From positions 310,001 to 374,000 of the forward strand of contig JADIZB010000038.1 in assembly GCA_016705005.1 (NCBI GenBank): a DNA stretch of 64,000 nt. Reading direction: 5' to 3'. A program made the position numbers and the translations under genes. A model generated the notes under the pieces. It had not been told where the DNA came from and made no database searches. It saw nothing but the letters and a program-made list of their open reading frames with translations. This stretch comes from Bacteroidales bacterium. Lineage in GTDB: Bacteria; Bacteroidota; Bacteroidia; Bacteroidales; Lentimicrobiaceae. This document shows positions 14,912-22,267 of this stretch, one piece after another (position 1 is the stretch's first letter; each line of letters opens with the position of its first letter).

Positions 14912-15268
14912 CTAATCAGTCAGGGTCTTGGCAATGAGAGCCACTTCATTGGCCACCTGTCGGTTGAATTCAAACGCAAGGGATTGATAATTAACGGCAT
15001 CAACAATGGTTCCGATAACACAAAGACCACCGGTAAAAATATAGAGGATTCCCATACCGATCTGACCTATAAGAAAGCGGTGAATACCTGCAACCAGAAC
15101 CAATCCGATTAGGCAGGTCAGCAGAATAACCTGCGGATCTTTGCGTCTGGCCCTGTATATGGCCGAAAACTGTGAAGCCTGCTTGTCGCTGAAATCCTTA
15201 ATCAGCATCTGAACATGATTGAGTTCCATTCCCTGCAGCTCAGGCAGGTGTAAAAGTACGTTTGCCAT
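14912..15268 (-). CDS. TM2 domain-containing membrane protein
   Basis: A 118-residue protein with a soluble amino-terminal segment (about residues 1-45, leucine-rich, KDFSDKQASQFSAIYRARRKDP) followed by a TM2 module: two membrane helices separated by a short turn, with the characteristic GIHRFLIGQIGMGILYIFTGGLCVIGTIVD. TM2 proteins are widespread and lack a defined function in bacteria. It is encoded 21 bp downstream of the DUF2752 gene, a pairing often seen in Bacteroidota, so the two probably form one transcript. Confidence 0.85.
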   Translation of the reverse strand: MANVLLHLPELQGMELNHVQMLIKDFSDKQASQFSAIYRARRKDPQVILLTCLIGLVLVAGIHRFLIGQIGMGILYIFTGGLCVIGTIVDAVNYQSLAFEFNRQVANEVALIAKTLTD

Positions 15269-15289
15269 TGATTGATGTTTTAATGTGTG

Positions 15290-15592
15290 TTAATAATAAA
15301 AAACAGGTTTTCTGAGGACAACAACGATTCTCCATATCAGGATCAGCAAAGCGGCAATTCCAAGGGGATGCGCATGAAATGACTGCTGAAATTCACCCCG
15401 GAACAACCAGCTTATCGAATGACCGAGTCCGCAGCCGGGGCAAAAACCAAGCCCTGAAAGCCTCACCGGACATAAACTGGCATGACCATCAGCGGGTGAC
15501 ATGAATCCCATGAGCAGAATGCCGGTGATCCATACGACAGCTTCAAACCGCGCCCTGAAGAACTGCCAGACCTTTCTTAATTGAAGCTTCAT
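15290..15592 (-). CDS. DUF2752 family membrane protein
   Basis: A 100-residue protein with two hydrophobic segments (about residues 18-32 and 75-93) and between them the family motif GFCPGCGLGHSISWLFRGEF, in which CPGCG looks like a metal- or redox-active pair of cysteines. The amino-terminal helix is basic and amphipathic. Function is unknown for DUF2752. It is first of a two-gene unit with the TM2 protein. Confidence 0.85.
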   Translation of the reverse strand: MKLQLRKVWQFFRARFEAVVWITGILLMGFMSPADGHASLCPVRLSGLGFCPGCGLGHSISWLFRGEFQQSFHAHPLGIAALLILIWRIVVVLRKPVFYY

Positions 15593-15857
15593 GGTTAATA
15601 CAATGTTACAGCAGACAAATCTAACTCAGGAAACAACTAATATACAAAAGAAATCTGTTCAGATGGGGTTTAAGTCCTTTAAAAGGCCTGAATTGGCTCA
15701 TGAACCGGAGCATTTTATCAATATAGCAGGATTTTCATGGTTACACAGGGCCGGAATAAGGTTCTGCAAGTGAACCGATGTAAAATTACATCTGACACAA
15801 GCAGTGAAGTCATAAATTTGAGTTTTGGTCAAACAAAATTATAATCCGGCTGTTATG
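15593..15857. other. Non-coding gap between the DUF2752 gene and the EF-G promoter
   Basis: Together with the promoter and leader this gap is 431 bp. A 60-codon frame at 15591-15773 has no recognisable features and overlaps the start of the opposite gene; I do not accept it. Nothing else was seen apart from the promoter listed next. Confidence 0.5.
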
Positions 15858-15887
15858 TTTGCCGTAAAATAAATTTGTGTAATTTTG
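15858..15887 (+). promoter_or_regulatory. Bacteroidota-type promoter of the EF-G gene
   Basis: TTTG, 18 bp, TAATTTTG: both boxes of the TTTG-N19-21-TAnnTTTG consensus with a spacer one base short. It predicts a leader of about 130 nt before the ATG. Confidence 0.65.
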
Positions 15888-16023
15888 CCGCCCGTTTCAG
15901 GCCGCCTTTTTGTTCCCTGTTAAAAAACTTAATGATTATTTAACCTTCTGATGATCAAAAGGTCACAGAATATGAATTGCTTTGCAAGCCTGAACAAAAA
16001 AACAGATCACTTATAAATTTATC

Positions 16024-18103
16024 ATGCCTTTAAACAAACTCAGAAACATTGGTATTGCAGCTCACATTGATGCCGGCAAAACTACTACCACCGAACGCCT
16101 TTTTTTTTTACAGGTGTTAACCGTAAAGTTGGCGAGGTCCACGATGGAGCTGCCACAATGGATTTCATGAAACAGGAACAGGAACGTGGCATTACCATTG
16201 CCTCAGCTGCCATCACCTGCGCATGGAACGGTACACAGATTAATATTATCGACACCCCGGGCCATGTTGACTTCACCGTTGAAGTTGAGCGATCCCTGCG
16301 TGTAATTGATGGCATGGTAGCTTTGTTCTGTGCTGTGGGTGGTGTTGAGCCACAAAGCGAAACTGTCTGGAATCAGGCCGAACGCTACAAGGTACCCCGC
16401 ATCGCTTTCGTTAACAAAGTTGACCGTACCGGTGCCGACTATCATGACGTAATCAAACAAATGAATGAAAACCTCGACGCCAGGGCCATTGCTTTTCAAA
16501 TCCCTGTTGGTCAGGAAGAAGATTTAAAGCCATCATCGACCTGATGGCCTGTAAAATGTACACCTTCGATGAGAATAAAACCATTGTTTCGGATATACCG
16601 GAAGAATATAAACCCAAAGCCCGGGAATTCAAACAGCTGCTGGTAGAATGCCTGGCTGATTTCAACGAAGAAATTCTGGAGATGTTTCTTGAAGACAAGG
16701 AAGTACCGAATGAACTACTGAAAGTTGCCGCCCGTGAAGCCATCCTAAAACTGTTGATTACCCCGGTTTTCTGCGGAGCAGCCTATAAGAATAAAGGAAT
16801 TACCCAGTTGCTCGACGCTATCGTTGATTACCTGCCATCACCGGTAGATAAAGGAGCCGTTGTCGGAATGGATGTTGATGATCATGAAAAAGCCCGCCAC
16901 CGCAATCCTTCACCAAAGGAACCATTTGCTGCACTGGCTTTCAAACTCATCCATGATCCATATGTTGGTCAACAAACATTTGTCAGAATTTATTCCGGCA
17001 CTGTAAAAAGCGGAATGCAGCTGATGAATTCGACCAAGGGCAAACCCGAACGCATCGGCCGTATCCTTAAAATACATGCCAAAGACCGCGAGGAAGTTGG
17101 CGAAGCCGGACCAGGCGATATCGTGGCCCTGATCGGATTGAAATACACCAAGACTGGTGACACCCTCTGTGATATGGAGCACCAGCTTCATCTTGAGAAT
17201 ATTCATATTCCGCCCAGCGTAATTGAGCTCAAGATTAATCCGGCCAGCCGCAAGGATCAGAGCAAACTCGGCGAAGCCCTTTCAAAACTGGTGAATGAGG
17301 ATCCATCATTCCATGCCCGATTTGACGAGGAAACCGAAGAAACAGTTATCGCCGGAATGGGTGAACTTCACCTTGAAATTCTGGTTGACCGGCTCAAACA
17401 CGAATTTGGAATTGAGGTTATTGTTGGTGAACCTTCTGTGGCATACCGCGAAACCATTTCACAGGAAGTTGAAGTTGAGTACCGCCATTCAAAACAGTCC
17501 GGAGGTAAAGGTCAGTTTGCACAAACTTATATGCGCCTTGAACCCAATGAAGGAAAAGGATATGAGTTTATCGACAAGATCAAAGGAGGATCTATACCGA
17601 ATGAATACATACCTTCAGTCAACAAGGGAATTATCAAGACAATGGCCGATGGTGTCCTGGCCGGATTCCCTGTGGTGGATGTCAAGGTTGTGCTCCTCGA
17701 CGGACAGTTCCACGCAGTCGACTCCTCTGACTTCGCCTTCCAGATCTGTTCATCGATCTGTTTCAAGCAGGGCTTTATGAAAGCAACACCATTACTGCTT
17801 GAGCCGGTCATGAAAATAGAAATCAACACTCCGGATGATTATATCGGTGACATTGTAGGTAACCTGAACAAACGCAGGGGTAAAGTTGAATCCATGCGCC
17901 GTCATCGTAAGGGTTCACAAAAACTGAACGGTTATGTCCCCCTGATGGAAATGTTTGGTTATGCCACCACCCTGCGCAACCTTTCGAGCGGAAGGGCGAA
18001 CTATTCGATGGAGTTCTACCAGTACATGCCGGTAACGAAAGCAGTGCAGGAAGAAGCCCTGAAGAAGATCGCCGAAAAGAAAAGGATTGATAATAACAGA
18101 TAG
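16024..18103 (+). pseudogene. fusA: Translation elongation factor G, two frameshifts
   Basis: GTPase driving ribosomal translocation. All parts are present in three frames: 16024-16109 (RNIGIAAHIDAGKTTTTER, G1), about 16110-16525 (RGITIASAA, DTPGHVDF, NKVDRTG) and 16526-18103 (DLMACKMYTFDE through domains II-V, with GMGELHLEILVDRL and GSIPNEYIPSV). Each junction needs one extra base: in the ten-T run at 16100-16109, and in GATTTAAAG at 16521-16529. Corrected length would be about 693 residues. The G motifs are canonical, unlike the GTPase-deficient Bacteroides EF-G2. The gene stands alone rather than in a ribosomal protein operon, so it may be a paralogue; whether it is the only EF-G cannot be told here. 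Confidence 0.9.
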
Positions 18104-18116
18104 CATTGTATCGCTG

Positions 18117-18150
18117 AAAAAAATAGCCTCCGGAGTGAGGCTATTTTTTT
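18117..18150 (+). terminator. Rho-independent terminator of the EF-G gene
   Basis: AAATAGCCTC pairs perfectly with GAGGCTATTT over a 6-nt loop, followed by T residues to 18150, 14 bp after the stop codon. Confidence 0.92.
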
Positions 18151-18242
18151 ACCAGACCGGGTTCTGCTTCGGCAGTAACAATACCCTTCTGTATCATTCA
18201 GGGTTGGGGATAATTTTGTTACTTTGCAAAAAATCAACCTGC

Positions 18243-19523
18243 ATGAATATTCTTTTGCTCGGGTCGGGTGGTCGGGAACATGCCATAGCCTGGAAGCTTG
18301 CCCAAAGCGCTGAAATTAAAAAGCTTTTTATTGCCCCCGGCAATGCCGGTACAGGGCATACGGGGATCAATGTTCCGATTGATGTGAACGATTTCAGTAA
18401 TATCAAGTTTTTTGTTCTCGAAAATGACATCGACATGGTCATTGTCGGACCCGAAGAACCACTGGTTAACGGAATAGCAGACTATTTTATGGAAGATGAG
18501 TTGCTCCGTGAAATCGCTGTGATTGGCCCATCAAAATCGGGAGCAAGACTTGAAGGAAGCAAGGATTTTGCCAAAGCCTTTATGCAGAGGCATGGCATTC
18601 CGACAGCAGCCTATCGTACCTTTTCAACCTCCGAATCAGCCGATGCGAAAGAGTTCCTTCGCTCACTCAAACCACCTTATGTACTTAAGGCCGATGGTCT
18701 TGCCGCTGGCAAAGGAGTCGTAATCTGTGTCGATATCAACGATGCTGACAGGGAATTGACGGATATGCTTGACAATGCCAGATTCGGGAAAGCGTCTGAA
18801 AAGGTAGTTATTGAAGAATTTCTTTCCGGGATAGAACTATCTGTTTTTATACTGACCGATGGAAAATCATGGCTGCTCCTTCCTGAAGCCAAGGATTATA
18901 AAAGAATCGGCGAAGGCGATACCGGCCCAAATACAGGAGGAATGGGTTCTGTTTCACCTGTCCCTTTCGCTGATGCTGAATTTATGGAAAAAGTCAGGAT
19001 CAGGATTATTGAACCAACGGTTCAGGGTTTACTGTCGGAGAATATTGATTACAAAGGCTTTATATTTTTCGGTCTGATCAATGTCAACGAAAACCCATAT
19101 GTTATTGAATACAATGTGAGAATGGGTGATCCTGAAACGGAATCCGTGATTCCCAGAATAAGAACCGACCTCGTTTACCTTCTTAAAAAGGTTGCTGATC
19201 AGTCATTACATAGTGCCCACATCGACTTTGATGAACGCTGCGCTGCAACGGTTATGCTGGTTTCCGGAGGATATCCCGGCAGCTATCCAAAAGGGTATGT
19301 GATTGGCGGGCTTGATAAAGGATATAAAAGCATGTTGTTTCATGCTGGCACCCAAATTGATGAGAAGGATGAATCAGTAAAAACTGCAGGTGGTCGCGTG
19401 ATAGCAGTTACTTCACTGGCCAATACGGCCATCGAGGCCCTGCAACAATCCTATGAGGTTGCTGATATGATTGAATTCCAGGGTAAGGCGTTCCGCAAAG
19501 ACCTTGGGTACGATCTAATCTGA
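18243..19523 (+). CDS. purD: Phosphoribosylamine-glycine ligase (GAR synthetase)
   Basis: Second step of de novo purine synthesis: ATP-dependent joining of phosphoribosylamine and glycine. The 426-residue protein begins MNILLLGSGGREHAIAWKL, the standard family start, and has the ATP-grasp core YVLKADGLAAGKGVVI, the signature GDTGPNTGGMGSVSPVP and the metal-binding segment EYNVRMGDPETE. The open frame extends 52 codons upstream through the EF-G terminator, so the ATG at 18243 is the start. TAATTTTG (18211-18218) and TTACTTTG (18219-18226) just upstream are candidate -7 boxes. It is followed after 17 bp by a DUF6427-like gene and rnhB, probably one transcript. Confidence 0.96.
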   Translation: MNILLLGSGGREHAIAWKLAQSAEIKKLFIAPGNAGTGHTGINVPIDVNDFSNIKFFVLENDIDMVIVGPEEPLVNGIADYFMEDELLREIAVIGPSKSGARLEGSKDFAKAFMQRHGIPTAAYRTFSTSESADAKEFLRSLKPPYVLKADGLAAGKGVVICVDINDADRELTDMLDNARFGKASEKVVIEEFLSGIELSVFILTDGKSWLLLPEAKDYKRIGEGDTGPNTGGMGSVSPVPFADAEFMEKVRIRIIEPTVQGLLSENIDYKGFIFFGLINVNENPYVIEYNVRMGDPETESVIPRIRTDLVYLLKKVADQSLHSAHIDFDERCAATVMLVSGGYPGSYPKGYVIGGLDKGYKSMLFHAGTQIDEKDESVKTAGGRVIAVTSLANTAIEALQQSYEVADMIEFQGKAFRKDLGYDLI

Positions 19524-19540
19524 AAATATATCCTGATATC

Positions 19541-20521
19541 ATGTTCAGACGACTAGCCAGGGCCGGAATATTATCACACATCATTGCGATTTTATTACTT
19601 TCAGTGGTGTTTTTTGTTACACCTCAGGTAGAACTGGCTTCAGTTACCGACCCTGAACCAACAGCTCCATTGGGGCAATGGATTTACAGCCTGGTAACAA
19701 ATTTTCCTGCTTTTGCCAGACCCCTGATGATTGTTCTTGTCATTCTACTGACACTTGCTGTTAATGCTATACTTATCAGGCACGACATAACTCCGAGACA
19801 GTCATTTTTTCCTGCTGTTGTTGCTCTGATTCTGATGCTTTTTACCCCCGATGCCTATCACCTTATCGTTACCCTTGCATGCCTGGTATTGCTGCTGTTC
19901 AGTCTTCATAATGTGATGAATCTTTATGGAGAGCAATATCCTTTCAACAAGGTGCTGAATGCCACCATGGCCATTTCGGTGGCTTCCATGATTTCTCCTC
20001 CCGTAATTATTTTCGGATTGTTTGTCTGGCTGGGATTTTTCACTTTCCGTGTTAATTCATGGCGTGAATGGGTTATTTCGATCATGGGGCTCATCCTCCC
20101 CTATTTCTACCTGGCGCTGATGTATCTGTGGAACAATAACCTGATGTTTGCGGCCCGGCTGTACGAAAATCTGGTTGCCGGTTTCAGCTTTACCCTGAAA
20201 AAACCGGGACCGCTTGAATTCTTTTCAATTGGTTTGTTTGCTTTATGGACATTGGTCTCAGCATCCCGTTATTTCGCTGACACAGGTGAAAAAGTCATCA
20301 GCATCAGAAAGAAAATGTGGGTCATCGGCCATTTCGCATTTACAGGGCTCATTGCAACTTTTTTATCCGGCGGAGCCTTCCTTGCTATGCTTCCGGTTAT
20401 TTTTCTTCCGGTTTCAGCAATCATTGCATATGCCATTTCAAATAGCCGTCGTACATGGGTGCACGATGTATTGCTAATCTTAACATTTGCTGCCGCCATC
20501 TTTAATCGTCTCAACCTTTAA
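19541..20521 (+). CDS. Polytopic membrane protein, DUF6427-like
   Basis: A 326-residue integral membrane protein with eight to ten predicted helices and short basic loops (RHDITPRQSFF, RVNSWREW, SIRKKMW). Protein of this size and layout encoded between purD and other housekeeping genes in Bacteroidota is annotated DUF6427; I assign it by topology and neighbourhood rather than by a sharp motif. Motifs such as NVMNLYGEQYPFNKVLNATM and GLFVWLGFFTFRVNSWREW recall the family. Function unknown. It abuts rnhB: its TAA is followed directly by the rnhB ATG. Confidence 0.7.
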   Translation: MFRRLARAGILSHIIAILLLSVVFFVTPQVELASVTDPEPTAPLGQWIYSLVTNFPAFARPLMIVLVILLTLAVNAILIRHDITPRQSFFPAVVALILMLFTPDAYHLIVTLACLVLLLFSLHNVMNLYGEQYPFNKVLNATMAISVASMISPPVIIFGLFVWLGFFTFRVNSWREWVISIMGLILPYFYLALMYLWNNNLMFAARLYENLVAGFSFTLKKPGPLEFFSIGLFALWTLVSASRYFADTGEKVISIRKKMWVIGHFAFTGLIATFLSGGAFLAMLPVIFLPVSAIIAYAISNSRRTWVHDVLLILTFAAAIFNRLNL

Positions 20522-21127
20522 ATGCTCAGGTCCAGTTTTTTATCCGGAGAAATAACAGAAGCCGGAGCCGATGAGGCCGGCCGCGGATGCCTGGCCGGGC
20601 CTGTATTTGCAGCTGCAGTTATCCTCCCTCCCGGGTTTGAAAGCAATGTTCTGAATGACTCAAAAAAAATGACCGAGAAACAACGGGATAAACTTCGTAT
20701 TCAAATTGAAAATGAAGCCGTTACCTGGTGCGTTGCCTCTGTAGGTCCAGAAGAAATAGACAGGATTAACATTCTCAACGCCTCATTCCTGGCCATGCAT
20801 AAAGCCATCAGCGGCCTTTCGGTAAGTCCGGGGCTTTTGCTTATCGACGGAAACCGCTTCACTCCCTTTCCTGACATCGATCACAAATGTATCATCCGGG
20901 GAGATGGCATTTATATGTCAATTGCCGCAGCTTCCGTTCTGGCTAAAACTCATCGTGATGAACTCATGATGAAACTTCACAGGGATTTTCCTGAATATGG
21001 CTGGAACCAAAACAAGGGATATGCCACGCTGATTCACCGAAGGGCTATACTGAAATACGGGCGGACTCCCTGGCATCGCATGTCGTTCAGCTTTAGCGAA
21101 CAACTGAAGCTTGATTTTAATGGCTGA
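20522..21127 (+). CDS. rnhB: Ribonuclease HII
   Basis: Endonuclease cutting the RNA strand of RNA-DNA hybrids and single ribonucleotides in DNA. The 201-residue protein has the family signatures GADEAGRGCLAGPV (with the catalytic Asp-Glu), NDSKKMTEKQRDKL, LLIDGN (second catalytic Asp) and SIAAASVLAKTHRDELM, plus the late YGWNQNKGYAT. It starts with no gap after the DUF6427-like gene, which implies translational coupling. Complete and unremarkable. Confidence 0.96.
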   Translation: MLRSSFLSGEITEAGADEAGRGCLAGPVFAAAVILPPGFESNVLNDSKKMTEKQRDKLRIQIENEAVTWCVASVGPEEIDRINILNASFLAMHKAISGLSVSPGLLLIDGNRFTPFPDIDHKCIIRGDGIYMSIAAASVLAKTHRDELMMKLHRDFPEYGWNQNKGYATLIHRRAILKYGRTPWHRMSFSFSEQLKLDFNG

Positions 21128-21185
21128 TAATTCTAAACCACACGATTGAAAGGATTCTGATCGGGTGAAAATCAAAAAACCCGGA

Positions 21186-22106
21186 TTACTGTGAAAATGA
21201 AATCAGATCGCGGAAGCAGAGCCGCAGATAAAAATTCATTTGGGAGGAAAATCCATTGCCTGGCTCCAGCATGATCTGTTTGTAATAATAAGCAAATCCT
21301 GGTTCTATCGCTATCAGGGGACTGAATTCAAGCCTCATACCCACAGTTCCGAATATCCCGAAACCAATCCCCCCCTGCCGCATTTCATACGATTGTTGAG
21401 TGCCTCCAGGAACGTAGGAATTACTGCCGTATATATTAACGAGGTTATAATCCTTTTCTGTAACACCATTCTTACTTTCGACTTTCAGAATATGCTCTTT
21501 CACCAGAGTATTGTTCATATTTATTCCACCCCCGACAATGACTCTGGCAACCTTGTTGTTGCCAAAAGCATGGGTAAAACCAAGGTCAATCATGTTGCGC
21601 TCCTCTGTACCATAAACCGGCAACAGTCTGATATCTGGCTCAGTAAGATATTCCTTGGGATCAACTTCAATCGAAACAACATCCTTCGCTGTTAACCTGG
21701 CGTAGGAAAACTGAAGATAAATACTATTACGGCAGTCAAGATCATATTTCGCGAACAATCCGAAAGAAAAAGCCGGATTGTACTTCATTTTATCAGGATA
21801 CTCCAAAATCCTTGCAGTATCATTTACATCAAGCAACTGGTATATTTCATTATACCAATACTGGTTTTTAAATACATATTCAACATTATTCTCGTTGCCC
21901 GGCTTTCCTGAATAGAAATCCGCTGTTTCCCTTCCGGCAAGATATATTCCGGCAATTCCGCCGTATTCAAGACCCCTTCTTTCACGGCATTGCTCCGGGT
22001 TTCCATACCCTTCGTCCTGAGCCTTTAAAGCCGGAACCTTCAAAAAAAGAATCATTACAAGGAGTACACAGGTACATCCGCCAGATTTTATTGTTTTCAA
22101 TCGCAT
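21186..22106 (-). CDS. Secreted, probably outer-membrane beta-barrel protein
   Basis: A 306-residue protein with a long signal peptide (hydrophobic stretch about residues 13-28, cleavage near LKAQ-DE). The mature sequence alternates hydrophobic and polar residues with many aromatic and glycine residues and ends in FYLRLCFRDLISFSQ, the terminal-strand pattern of small outer-membrane barrels. Segments such as RNSIYLQFSYARL and RVIVGGGINMNNTL resemble barrel strands. No specific family was recognised. It is convergent with rnhB and divergent from the 913-residue gene. Confidence 0.65.
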   Translation of the reverse strand: MRLKTIKSGGCTCVLLVMILFLKVPALKAQDEGYGNPEQCRERRGLEYGGIAGIYLAGRETADFYSGKPGNENNVEYVFKNQYWYNEIYQLLDVNDTARILEYPDKMKYNPAFSFGLFAKYDLDCRNSIYLQFSYARLTAKDVVSIEVDPKEYLTEPDIRLLPVYGTEERNMIDLGFTHAFGNNKVARVIVGGGINMNNTLVKEHILKVESKNGVTEKDYNLVNIYGSNSYVPGGTQQSYEMRQGGIGFGIFGTVGMRLEFSPLIAIEPGFAYYYKQIMLEPGNGFSSQMNFYLRLCFRDLISFSQ

Positions 22107-22267
22107 TGGTTCTGGAATTAATTATCAAACGTACACATTTTTCGGTTTCGGAGGGCATAACACCCAACGTGACTTTTATGAACACCGGGCTGTTGATTAG
22201 TATTGACGCGGTTGAGGAACTAGAAATAGTTTTGAACTTATATTTGAGAACCTTACGCTGATTCAGC

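Noticed and set aside
15591..15773. 60-codon forward frame upstream of EF-G
   Set aside because: No recognisable domain; lies opposite the DUF2752 start and before the EF-G promoter.
18087..18242. 52-codon upstream extension of purD
   Set aside because: Passes through the EF-G terminator and has no family similarity; the conserved start is MNILLLGSGGREHA.
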